Origin: Bacteroides sp.
GTDB taxonomy: Bacteria; Bacteroidota; Bacteroidia; Bacteroidales; Bacteroidaceae
NCBI RefSeq assembly: GCF_030151085.1
Contig: NZ_JASLER010000085.1
Span: 46,469-110,468, forward strand
Direction of reading: 5' to 3'
Length of the DNA stretch: 64,000 nucleotides
The notes under the pieces are model-generated. The model was not told the DNA's origin and ran no database searches. It was given only the letters and a program-made list of their open reading frames with translations. The position numbers and the translations under genes were made by a program. How positions within the stretch are numbered: position 1 is the stretch's first letter; each line of letters opens with the position of its first letter. Positions 54,044 through 63,274 of this stretch are shown here, piece by piece.

Positions 54044-54463
54044 ATGGAAGAAAACAAATATGTAGACATATTAACTCAAAGGGATATACAGCCTACAGCC
54101 ATCCGTATCCTTGTATTACAAGCAATGATGCAGACCAACCGCACTGTATCATTGCTCGACTTAGAGAATATACTCGATACCGTAGATAAGTCGAGCATCT
54201 TCCGTACCCTCACTTTATTCTTATCGAATCACCTCGCACATAGCATAGACGATGGCACTGGGTCATTGAAATATGCAGTTTGCGGGGAAACCTGTTCTTG
54301 TGATGTAGAAGACTTGCACACACATTTTCATTGTGAAAAGTGTAACAAGACATTCTGTTTGAAAAACATCCCCACCCCGGTAGTAACCATGCCCAAAGGG
54401 TTTACACTAAACAGTATCAATTATGTTTTGAAGGGTCTGTGCCCGGATTGTGCGAAACAATAG
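54044..54463 (+). CDS. Fur-family metal-responsive repressor (Zur-like)
   Basis: This 139-residue protein has a winged helix (TAIRILVLQAMMQTNRTVSL, then DKSSIFRTLTLFLSNHLAHS) and a C-terminal metal-binding region with HTHFHCEKCNKTFCL and LCPDCAK, giving the two CxxC pairs typical of structural zinc. It probably controls the P-type ATPase gene with which it is co-transcribed. Classical Zur represses uptake; a Fur-family repressor on an exporter gene would need a different response, so the exact metal logic is uncertain. Confidence 0.85.
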   Translation: MEENKYVDILTQRDIQPTAIRILVLQAMMQTNRTVSLLDLENILDTVDKSSIFRTLTLFLSNHLAHSIDDGTGSLKYAVCGETCSCDVEDLHTHFHCEKCNKTFCLKNIPTPVVTMPKGFTLNSINYVLKGLCPDCAKQ

Positions 54464-54472
54464 TAGTAAGTA

Positions 54473-55510
54473 TTAGTCTTTATAAATACTACTGAACACT
54501 CCCAGTAAAAAATCGGCGAACGAAATAGTTCCTCCATTCATATTCACAGCAATAGAGACACCGTCCTGTTCATTATAGACACCGATAGAATGAACCCCAA
54601 AGGTATCTCCTGTATGTCCATAGAATTTATGCTCTTGGTAAGGTATATACATCATTCCTCTGCCATGACGGTCAGTACCGAAAGGTTTCATTATTTGTTG
54701 CAAATGCTCTGATGAAATGAGTTTTCCGGAAAATAATGCATGCAGAAAGTGATTGACATCTTCGGGAGTAGAGGCAAGTTCTCCTACTCCTATCACATTG
54801 GGGAAATAGAAATCAGGAACTTCGATCCACTCTCCTGCCTCATTCTTTTGGTAAGGAGTTACAATCTCAGTAGCATTGATAATGCCGGAGTATGTATTCT
54901 GTAGTTTTAACGGGTGAAAAACCGCCTCTTCTACAATCTGAGGATAAGGTTTCCCTGTAATCTTTTCAAGGATGTTTGCCAACAAAAAATAACCGCTATT
55001 AGAGTATTTGAAACCCTTCCCCGGTTCATATAAAAGACCTTGCCGAATTATTTCTTTCATTATATCTTCATGGGGCACCTCAGAAAGCATCCAAGTGTAA
55101 GAACTATCGTTTTTCATGATATAGTTTCCCAATCCTGCCGAATGTTCCAAAAGCTGATAAATGGTAATATCCTCTGCACGTGGCACTTCAGGAAAGTAAT
55201 GGGACAGCTTATCGTCCAACTTCAACAATCCTTTCTCAACTTGCTGATAAATTAGAACCGCCGTAAACATCTTCGAGATAGACCCTATCCTGTAAAGCGG
55301 AATCTCAATAGCATGTTCTTTAGGAATAAGATTTTTTCCTAATCTACGGGTAAAAACCGTTTTCCCATCTTTCATTACGGTCAAGGAACCGATAACTTGC
55401 CCCTCTATCTTTGATAGATAATCGGATAATTGTAGGGTATCTATATTTTGTTGGACCTTCATACATTGCGAGGCAATGCACAAAAGGAGTAATATACAAT
55501 ATTGCTTCAT
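54473..55510 (-). CDS. Serine hydrolase of the class C beta-lactamase family
   Basis: This 345-residue exported protein (signal KQYCILLLLCIASQCM) has the SxxK motif S77-I-S-K80 in YRIGSISKMF, the YxN motif in KYSNSGYF and a third-box HTGDTFG. It may act as a peptidase or esterase rather than a true beta-lactamase, as is usual in this family. A perfect -7 (minus-strand TATCTTTG, 55536-55543) lies about 25 bp upstream. It ends 9 bp from the convergent Fur-family gene. Confidence 0.85.
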   Translation of the reverse strand: MKQYCILLLLCIASQCMKVQQNIDTLQLSDYLSKIEGQVIGSLTVMKDGKTVFTRRLGKNLIPKEHAIEIPLYRIGSISKMFTAVLIYQQVEKGLLKLDDKLSHYFPEVPRAEDITIYQLLEHSAGLGNYIMKNDSSYTWMLSEVPHEDIMKEIIRQGLLYEPGKGFKYSNSGYFLLANILEKITGKPYPQIVEEAVFHPLKLQNTYSGIINATEIVTPYQKNEAGEWIEVPDFYFPNVIGVGELASTPEDVNHFLHALFSGKLISSEHLQQIMKPFGTDRHGRGMMYIPYQEHKFYGHTGDTFGVHSIGVYNEQDGVSIAVNMNGGTISFADFLLGVFSSIYKD

Positions 55511-55594
55511 ATAACTTGTGGTATTTAGGACTCCACAAAGATACAGAAAAGGGAATATATAAAAAGGAAAGAGATGAGCTTTTACACACCTAAG

Positions 55595-55665
55595 TGCGTA
55601 GGCCTACGCCTATAGGAGCGTTGGCTTACACTTATAGGAGTGAGAGGCAACACTCCTATAAGTGT
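55595..55665. repeat. Cluster of palindromes between serine hydrolase and GH3 genes
   Basis: A 14-bp perfect palindrome GCGTAGGCCTACGC (55595-55608) is followed by a hairpin with perfect 15-bp arms (55628-55642, 55651-55665; ACACTTATAGGAGTG). TATAGGAG recurs between them. It probably ends GH3 transcription (minus strand), but there is no T run; it could be a repeat element. Confidence 0.65.
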
Positions 55666-55696
55666 GATTGATAACTTCGCTCGGAATACTACAATT

Positions 55697-57871
55697 CTAC
55701 ATTTTAAAATCAACTTTACTGTTTTCTACTCCCAGCTCCTGACTCCTTGTTCCAGGTGCCGCACTCGAAACAGTTATCGTATAATCACCTTTTAAAAGTT
55801 TGAAAGTTCCATCCTCTTGTACCATCTTCAATTCTTCGGGTTGAATGGTAAAATCAACTACTTGCGAAGAATTGGGTTGAAGTTTCACACGTTTAAAACT
55901 TATCAATGTTTCATAAGGAACCGTCTGCCCAGCCCCGGGAGCAGACAAATATACCTGCGCTACTTCATCAACTTCACGACTACTTTCATTACGCAATGTA
56001 ACTCGTAGCTGCAAAGGCTCTTTACCTTTATATTTCTTATTCAGCATCTTTGCATCGCTATATTGTACTTTACTATAAGTCAATCCGTAACCAAACGGAT
56101 ACATAATGTTATCATTCATATACTTATAAGTACGTCCATTCATGGTATAATCATCGAATGCAGGTAACGCATCTACTGATAACGGGAAAGTAATGGGCAA
56201 ACGACCGGAGAAGTTTGCATCACCGAACAGCAAATCACCCAAAGCGAAACCACCCTCTTGTCCAGGGTACCAAGCCATGACAACAGCATCGGAAATCTCG
56301 GAGATTTCTTTTACATCAATAGGGCTACCTCCTGTAAGAATAGTGACCACCTTATTATTGTTATCTTTAGTTACTTTACGCAGGAATTCCATTTGATGTT
56401 CGGGCAATGAGATATGGTCACGATCACCACGGGCAGTAGAAGCTATAGCATCACCTTCCTCACCTTCGTTAGCACCCGAATTACCTAATACTACGACACA
56501 GACATCCGCACCACGTGCTTCGCCAAGTGCCCAGTCCATATCATTGATATTAGGAGTGGTAGGCAGAAAACCTAATTTGTAGTTTATGCTTGTACCTTCG
56601 CTTACTTTATCTACTATACCTTGCAGATAAGTACTGTAGCGGTTGGACACTCCGAAGTAATTACCCATCAATACAAAAGCATCGGCAGCGTACGGACCAA
56701 TGACATACATCGTCTTTATCTCTTTATTAATAGGTAAGGTATTGTCATTTTTCAGCAATACCATACTCTCTTGAGCTGCCTTACGGGCAATTGCCGCATG
56801 GGCGTCGGATGCAACAACAGATTCCGGTATGTCATTATACGGACATTGGCTGTCAGGAAAAAGAATACCCAGTTTCAAGCGCGTCATCATTAAAGGCATC
56901 AGTGCATTATCCAAATCTGCTTCCGTCAGTAAGTTCTGTGCCAAAGCTTCTTTCAATGCATGAAAACTTCCACCGCATTCCAGATTCAATCCATTCTTTA
57001 CAGCTATGGCAGCAGCTTCGGCATGACTTTTTGCAATATTGTGACCGGTAAAGATATCTGTTACAGCACCACAATCAGACACAACATGTCCTTTGAAGCC
57101 CCAGTCGTTTCTTAAAACATCAAGCAGAAGTAGTTTGCTTCCCGAAGCACTTTCGCCATATACCCGATTATATGCACCCATAATAGCTTCTACATGGCCT
57201 TTCTGCACCAACATTTTAAAAGCCGGCAGATAAGTTTCAAACAAATCTCTCTTACTTGGGATAGCATTAAAAGAGTGGCGGTCTTTCTCCGGCCCGGAAT
57301 GAACAGCATAATGTTTGCCACAAGCGGCAGCTCTCAGGTAGAATGGATCGTCGCCTTGCATACCTTTTACATAAGCAGTTCCAATGGTACCGCTTAGATA
57401 AGGGTCTTCGCCGTATGTCTCCATACCTCGTCCCCAACGAGGATCGCGGAAGATATTAACATTGGGCGACCAGTAAGTCAGTCCGGCATAAATGGAATAG
57501 TTATTTATTTTCTGTGCCACATTGAATTTGGCACGACCTTCGGTAGAAATGGCAGCACCTATTTGTTGCACCAGCTCCGGATCGAAAGTAGCTCCCAGCC
57601 CAATAGGTTGTGGGAAGACCGTGGCTCGACCGTTACGACCTACCCCATGCAAGCCTTCGCTCCACCAATTGTAAGGTTTGATACCTAAGCGCTCGATGCC
57701 TGGTGCATCATTCATCATCTGGCTGATTTTCTCATCAACCGTCATTTGTGAAATTACCTCACGTGCTTTCTTCTGCATTTGCTCTTCCAACGAAGTAGTG
57801 CTTTGTGCCATTACTTGCACTGAAAGACACAAACCACATAATGGAAGAAGAAGTTTGTTATTCAAATTCAT
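55697..57871 (-). CDS. Glycoside hydrolase family 3 (beta-glucosidase/beta-xylosidase type)
   Basis: This 724-residue exported enzyme has a signal peptide (LCGLCLSVQVMAQ). The N-terminal TIM barrel has NWWSEGLHGVGRNGRATVFP and the nucleophile Asp266 in HVVSDCGAVTDI. A second alpha/beta domain and a C-terminal fibronectin-like domain (LRVTLRNESSREVDEVAQVY) follow. The SDCGA motif and WWSEGLHG are typical of bacterial GH3 enzymes of the xylosidase-like branch; the sugar specificity is not certain. It follows the SusCD pair on the same strand with a 216-bp gap, so it is part of this locus. Confidence 0.92.
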   Translation of the reverse strand: MNLNNKLLLPLCGLCLSVQVMAQSTTSLEEQMQKKAREVISQMTVDEKISQMMNDAPGIERLGIKPYNWWSEGLHGVGRNGRATVFPQPIGLGATFDPELVQQIGAAISTEGRAKFNVAQKINNYSIYAGLTYWSPNVNIFRDPRWGRGMETYGEDPYLSGTIGTAYVKGMQGDDPFYLRAAACGKHYAVHSGPEKDRHSFNAIPSKRDLFETYLPAFKMLVQKGHVEAIMGAYNRVYGESASGSKLLLLDVLRNDWGFKGHVVSDCGAVTDIFTGHNIAKSHAEAAAIAVKNGLNLECGGSFHALKEALAQNLLTEADLDNALMPLMMTRLKLGILFPDSQCPYNDIPESVVASDAHAAIARKAAQESMVLLKNDNTLPINKEIKTMYVIGPYAADAFVLMGNYFGVSNRYSTYLQGIVDKVSEGTSINYKLGFLPTTPNINDMDWALGEARGADVCVVVLGNSGANEGEEGDAIASTARGDRDHISLPEHQMEFLRKVTKDNNNKVVTILTGGSPIDVKEISEISDAVVMAWYPGQEGGFALGDLLFGDANFSGRLPITFPLSVDALPAFDDYTMNGRTYKYMNDNIMYPFGYGLTYSKVQYSDAKMLNKKYKGKEPLQLRVTLRNESSREVDEVAQVYLSAPGAGQTVPYETLISFKRVKLQPNSSQVVDFTIQPEELKMVQEDGTFKLLKGDYTITVSSAAPGTRSQELGVENSKVDFKM

Positions 57872-58087
57872 ACGTTATATATTTGTTATGTATTAAGTTT
57901 ACTAATCAACAAAAATATTGAAAAGAGAGTAAGTCAATGTAAAATCTATTATCATCTTACTCAGTCACATTTTTGATACATTTCCTTTGAGTGCTAAAAG
58001 TAAGCAAAGTCAATGAGAAAAAAATGGCATGAAACGATCAAAAAAGGGATATTTTTGTCTCAAAGCCTATATCAAAAATATAAATGA

Positions 58088-59833
58088 TCAATCAAGTGAA
58101 GGATAACCCGGATTCTGTTTCAGTTTCGGATTTGATCCTAACATAGTACGCGACAGAGGAACCCACATCGTGTGATTATCAGCATCCGGTTCTTTATCCC
58201 ACCAAGAGCCTGAATTATAAACACCGAAGCGACATAATACACGTCTACGCTGACCTTCTCCTAAAAATTCACGTCCCCACTCATCCAATAACTCCTGTTT
58301 AGTTATCTGAGTACCATCTTCACTATATAAACTTGCTGAACCAGTAGGATAATAACGTTTACGAACATAGTTCAACAACTTCGCAGCACCTGCTTTGTCT
58401 CCTTTATTAAACTTTATTTCAGCAAGATAATAGTAGATTTCAGCAAGACGTATTACCGCATAATCAGCCTCAATCTTACCAATATCACTAGAACGATAAA
58501 TAGGATATTTTATTAAGCACCAACCTGAATTCTGGTCACCATAAGGCATAGCAGACTTAGGAGTTTCCTTACCACTTGATGGCCGAGGAACAACACTAAG
58601 TGGATCTGTATCCTGAAAGATTCCAACTTGATCACGGATATACAACTGATAAGCATCATTATCCGAGCGAACATATTTAACTTTACCATCGGCTTCAGTA
58701 TAAGGCAGATTTCCATACAAGAACATTCCTTCCCGCTTACTATTTCCCAGATTTACATACTTCTTCAGACGAATATCGTCCAGATACTTCATAAACTTGC
58801 GGACGGGCTTTCCATTCTCAAAAGTATATTCTTTGCCTTCCAAGTCCAAACCTGGCTGTAAAGCATATTTAGGATTGCAGTTTCCCCAATCGGTAAATCC
58901 AAAGTAAGGAGATGCCTTGAACGGAGCAACCTGCCAATGGAGTTCATAATCATACCCCCAATGCGCTCCACCATAGGATGAAGGAAAGGCATAGATCAGT
59001 TCCTCACAATTATCATTGTCCCAGTCAAAAGGAGCATCCCAACGATCGGCTATATCATAAGAACCATATTTCCCGGCAATAATATCCTCACAGTACTTTT
59101 CACATTCAGCACTCTTGTCTTCATCAATCCACCAACTCGCGTTCATATAAAGACGTGCCAAGAGGGAAGCAGCACCTGCTTGGTTCCATAAGCCCTGATT
59201 TTTACCATTTCCTCCATTTCCCTCCTTGACAAATAAGTTAGGGAGTGCTTCGGTTAACTCTTTCTCCAAGAATGCAAACGTTTCTTTAGGAGTAGATTGA
59301 TCCGGCAAGTCATAAGAAGGGTAATCCGTCACCACAACGATATTATGTACCAAGTCAAATAAAGTCATGTACATCCACGCACGCAGTACTCTTTGCTGGG
59401 CAATAAAATCCTTAAACTCTTGATCGGAGAAACCAAATTGGGCAGGATCAAGTTTGGAAAGATCGGAAATAACAGAGTTACATTGCACTATACCCCGATA
59501 GATATCTTCCCAAGTTGAATTGACATACCAGTCGTCAATCGTCCAAGTATGGTAATGTAAGCGGAAAAACTCTCCTCCATTATACCAGTGCTCTTCGCGC
59601 TGTACTGTCATATAATGATCTGCTGAAAGTTCACCAAACAAATAAGATGTACGAGAACACAACCAAAAAGCATGTCCGAAGGGACGGACAAAACTTTGAA
59701 GTACATTCTCTTTGGTCTGATAGAATTTATCTTGTGGGATGATATCATAAGTAGTCTCTGTTAAATCGGTACAACCTGTTGCTATCAACATACCGAGACC
59801 GGCCAATATAGATTTAAAGAATCTCTTTTTCAT
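58088..59833 (-). CDS. SusD/RagB-family glycan-binding outer-membrane lipoprotein
   Basis: This 581-residue lipoprotein (LGMLIATGCTDLTETTYD) has the SusD fold with N-terminal TPR-like helices and the usual C-terminal motifs AVIRLAEIYYYLAEIKFNKG, LLNYVRKRYYP and LLDEWGREFLGEGQRRRVLC. It caps the SusC channel and binds the glycan at the cell surface. It starts 12 bp after susC ends and is transcribed with it. The ligand is unknown. Confidence 0.93.
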   Translation of the reverse strand: MKKRFFKSILAGLGMLIATGCTDLTETTYDIIPQDKFYQTKENVLQSFVRPFGHAFWLCSRTSYLFGELSADHYMTVQREEHWYNGGEFFRLHYHTWTIDDWYVNSTWEDIYRGIVQCNSVISDLSKLDPAQFGFSDQEFKDFIAQQRVLRAWMYMTLFDLVHNIVVVTDYPSYDLPDQSTPKETFAFLEKELTEALPNLFVKEGNGGNGKNQGLWNQAGAASLLARLYMNASWWIDEDKSAECEKYCEDIIAGKYGSYDIADRWDAPFDWDNDNCEELIYAFPSSYGGAHWGYDYELHWQVAPFKASPYFGFTDWGNCNPKYALQPGLDLEGKEYTFENGKPVRKFMKYLDDIRLKKYVNLGNSKREGMFLYGNLPYTEADGKVKYVRSDNDAYQLYIRDQVGIFQDTDPLSVVPRPSSGKETPKSAMPYGDQNSGWCLIKYPIYRSSDIGKIEADYAVIRLAEIYYYLAEIKFNKGDKAGAAKLLNYVRKRYYPTGSASLYSEDGTQITKQELLDEWGREFLGEGQRRRVLCRFGVYNSGSWWDKEPDADNHTMWVPLSRTMLGSNPKLKQNPGYPSLD

Positions 59834-59845
59834 AACATGAATGAT

Positions 59846-62800
59846 TTAAAAATTAAGTTGAACACCTATTAAATACTGACGTGAAGATGGATAATAACTC
59901 GTCTTACTACTTGGAACACCCGGCTCCATACCATTTACAGCAAAAGCGTCCATATCCAGTCCTTTGTAGCCACTAATGGTAAAGAGGTTGCGTGCGGTAA
60001 AGTAGATACGCACCTTTTCGAGCCATTTAGAGTTTACATTCCAGTTATAGCCCAATGTTGCTACATCCAGTTTCACAAAGTCTCCGTTATGTACAAAATA
60101 GCTATTGTGTACATTCTTTCCTGTTGTAATAGCGGAGTTTTCTTTATAAGCAGTTTTCAATACGTTTGTATTAGGAGCAGCCGACTGCAGACCGTAATAC
60201 AAATTGTGTACATCGTAAATCTGGAAACCAAAGTTACCACGGAAGAACAACGTCATATCAAAGTCTTTATACCTCAACGAGTGGCTCATAGACATGGTGA
60301 ATTTAGGAAGACCATTGCCCACAATACGCTTGTCTTCATCTACACCTTTATCTATAGGAATCACTTCGCCGTTCTTTGAATAAATCAACCAGCCGCCTGC
60401 CTCATCTACTCCTGCATACTTGAAAGTATAGAAGTTACCGATACGTTCGCCTTCTTCAATTCGTTGCAATGGACCGGGATTGCCGGGATACAGTGGGAAT
60501 GAACCCATCCAATAAAATGAATTTCCTTTATAAGTCTGGTCAGAGAAAGAGACAAAGCGATTGTCGGAAGTAGCCCCTATCAGACCAATGGTATAATCAA
60601 CATTCTTATTGCGAACAGCATTCCAGTTCAAATCTATTTCAATACCAGTATTCTTCATCGTTCCGACATTTACAAATGTATCAGGAGAACCATTAGGAGG
60701 AAGGGCTACCTTATAAGTACCCAGTAAATCAGCCTGCTGACGATAGTAATAGTTGAAACTACCATAAAGACGATTCTTGAATAAATTGAAATCTACACCC
60801 ACGTTCCAATTCTTTCCTTTTTCCCATTTCACATTGGGATTAGGATTATTGGCAAATGACCATCCTTTGATATACTGACCTTTGTAATAGTTGAGGTCAT
60901 AGCTTGCCATTGTTGTAAGAGAAGTATAGTTGTCGAAGTCTTGATTACCAGTAATACCAAAGTCACCTCTTATCTTCAGTTCATCTATCCAACGAATATC
61001 TTTCATAAAATTTTCTTCACTGATTCTCCATCCGGCTGATACGGCAGGGAATGAACCCCACTTGTTATTCACACCAAACTTTGAAGAACCTTCGTGGCGT
61101 AATGAGAAAGTGGCAAAATACTTATCTGCCCAATTATAGCTAATTCGTCCGAAAAAGGCTATCAGCTTGGAGTCATTTTTATAAGAACCCATGCCTAACC
61201 GACCGATAGCTGCACTATTGTATGTGCCCGATCCCAAATTGTTATAGCTAAGAAGATCAGAAGCAAAGTCTTTATTTTCAGCATTAAAGCCTGAGTTCAC
61301 AAAATACTGGTAGGAATAACCTCCCATTACTTTCAGGTGATGGTCGCCTTTATCAAACATATAGTTCACTAACCATTCTAAAGACTCTTGCTTACTTTTC
61401 TCATATTTTCTACTGGCTTCTCCTTTGAATCCGCTCTGTTCGGCATGGGTGGAAGTAGAGGGACGGAAGAAGAAAGCATCTGTATCTACAATCTGTTGGG
61501 CAATGGTAATCTGAGTACTGAGGTAATGGGATTTATCTTTGCACAGTAATGGGAATAAATTCAGTTTGAAAGTTCCATCCCAGTTCAGAATCTTCTTTTC
61601 ACCTCCATTTTCTTCTAATTTCAAGGTTTCTACTGGATTGTAAGTATCCCATCCCGTCAGTTTATAGTATTTGTTCGGTTGGTCTGGATCCATTACAGGC
61701 ATAGTAGGATTTACGGTCAATGCTGTCCAGAACACGCCATAATCGGAGCTATTATACTTCATTGTGCGGGGCGCTACGTTGACATTGATGGTATAAAGTT
61801 CGCTTTTGGCTGTATGGTTGAAGCTTAGACGAGCACCTACTTCTTTCTTATCTGAACGCAGGTCAATGCCCTCGGAGTTCTTGACATCCACTGTTCCTTT
61901 GTAGTTATTCTTAGCATTACCACCTGTAACTTGTAAAGTATGGCTGTGAGACACACCAACTTTAGTTATTTCATCAAACCAATTGGTATTGGCACCGTAA
62001 TCGTCTCCTCGTTTGTTCTGTCTGAACTCGTCAGCGCTAAGTACTTCCAGTTCGGTAATAGGAGTGGCAATATTTACAAAACCAGAATAGAAGGTATGGA
62101 TATTACCATCGGCAGAACCTTTCTTGGTAGTAATCACAATTACACCATTAGAACCGCGAGTACCATAGATCGCAGAAGCTGCACCATCTTTCAAGACGTC
62201 GATAGATTCAATATCATTTTCGTTTACATTGTCCAAACTACCACCAGGAATACCATCAATAACAATTAACGGACCTAACCCGGCAGTACGCGAACCTACG
62301 CCACGAATCTGAATATTTGGCCATCCGTTAGGGTCTGCCGAAGCTGTATTATCTATATTTACACCCGGAACCTTGCCTTGAATCTGCATGGCAGGGTTAC
62401 CATTACCAATCTTCAACATGTCCTTGCTGGAAACATGAGATACAGCACTAGTTAACTCTTTCTTTGAAACAGAGCCATAACCAATAACCACTACTTCATC
62501 CAGCAGTTCTATATCTTCGTTCAATGTTATACGAAGAGATTTCATATCTTTCAGTTTCACCTCTTGTGAGTTATAACCGATGTAGCTCACTAAAAGTACA
62601 TCACCAAGTTTGGCAGTTATAGAGAATTTACCGTTTGCATCTGTCACTGTTCCTTGAGAAGCACCTTTCAACATGATGGTAACACCAATCAATGGTTCCC
62701 CTGACGCATCGGTCACAATACCAGTTACTCCTTGTTGTTGCTGTGTGGTTAGTGCTTCATTATGGGTCAGTATAATATGATTTCCCTCCATCTTATAACG

Positions 62801-63124
62801 GATAGAAGATCCTGACAGCAAATTTTTCAGCACATCCGCTACCGGTTTACTATTTACACGGATGCTTTTACGAGTATTCACATCCACTACCTCTTTATAT
62901 ATAAAGAGGTAGTCGGTTTGAGACTCTATTTCACTAAGTATCGATTCCAGTTGAACATTGTTCCGGTTGATAGTCACCCGGGCGTTTTGCGAGTGGCTAT
63001 TCTCTGCCATCAGGCTAAAGGCACAGAAGAATAATAAGAATATAGATATTCGCATGATTCTAAATAATTGGTTTACGTCCGGATTTTTAGGGCAATAAAT
63101 ATCCGGCAAAGGAATGTTTTTCAT
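59846..63124 (-). CDS. SusC/RagA-family TonB-linked outer-membrane transporter
   Basis: A 1092-residue transporter. A long N terminus and signal (ISIFLLFFCAFSLMAENSHS) lead to an STN domain (about 47-120), which is the kind that talks to a FecR anti-sigma factor. A carboxypeptidase-regulatory-like domain follows (about 130-205, GVTGIVTDASGEPLIGVTIM), then a plug with EVVVIGYGS and PLIVIDGIPGG, and a C-terminal barrel ending YLIGVQLNF. It imports oligosaccharides with SusD using TonB energy. The FecR gene lies 150 bp upstream on the same strand. The ATG at codon 24 is an alternative start. Confidence 0.95.
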   Translation of the reverse strand: MKNIPLPDIYCPKNPDVNQLFRIMRISIFLLFFCAFSLMAENSHSQNARVTINRNNVQLESILSEIESQTDYLFIYKEVVDVNTRKSIRVNSKPVADVLKNLLSGSSIRYKMEGNHIILTHNEALTTQQQQGVTGIVTDASGEPLIGVTIMLKGASQGTVTDANGKFSITAKLGDVLLVSYIGYNSQEVKLKDMKSLRITLNEDIELLDEVVVIGYGSVSKKELTSAVSHVSSKDMLKIGNGNPAMQIQGKVPGVNIDNTASADPNGWPNIQIRGVGSRTAGLGPLIVIDGIPGGSLDNVNENDIESIDVLKDGAASAIYGTRGSNGVIVITTKKGSADGNIHTFYSGFVNIATPITELEVLSADEFRQNKRGDDYGANTNWFDEITKVGVSHSHTLQVTGGNAKNNYKGTVDVKNSEGIDLRSDKKEVGARLSFNHTAKSELYTINVNVAPRTMKYNSSDYGVFWTALTVNPTMPVMDPDQPNKYYKLTGWDTYNPVETLKLEENGGEKKILNWDGTFKLNLFPLLCKDKSHYLSTQITIAQQIVDTDAFFFRPSTSTHAEQSGFKGEASRKYEKSKQESLEWLVNYMFDKGDHHLKVMGGYSYQYFVNSGFNAENKDFASDLLSYNNLGSGTYNSAAIGRLGMGSYKNDSKLIAFFGRISYNWADKYFATFSLRHEGSSKFGVNNKWGSFPAVSAGWRISEENFMKDIRWIDELKIRGDFGITGNQDFDNYTSLTTMASYDLNYYKGQYIKGWSFANNPNPNVKWEKGKNWNVGVDFNLFKNRLYGSFNYYYRQQADLLGTYKVALPPNGSPDTFVNVGTMKNTGIEIDLNWNAVRNKNVDYTIGLIGATSDNRFVSFSDQTYKGNSFYWMGSFPLYPGNPGPLQRIEEGERIGNFYTFKYAGVDEAGGWLIYSKNGEVIPIDKGVDEDKRIVGNGLPKFTMSMSHSLRYKDFDMTLFFRGNFGFQIYDVHNLYYGLQSAAPNTNVLKTAYKENSAITTGKNVHNSYFVHNGDFVKLDVATLGYNWNVNSKWLEKVRIYFTARNLFTISGYKGLDMDAFAVNGMEPGVPSSKTSYYPSSRQYLIGVQLNF

Positions 63125-63274
63125 ATCTTTGCAAATGAGTTATTAATACGATTGATTAAAAAAATTGTGTTAGTACGAGGCCGGTAGATGGGGCAAACAT
63201 CTGTCGGCTTCTTTGTTTTTCATGATGTATTACTGCATAGGCTCTACTCTAAATTAAAGGGTTAGTACCAAGGG

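Noticed and set aside
63122..63135. TATCTTTG on the plus strand upstream of susC as a promoter
   Set aside because: It points away from susC into a region with no plus-strand gene and overlaps the susC start and ribosome-binding region on the other strand.
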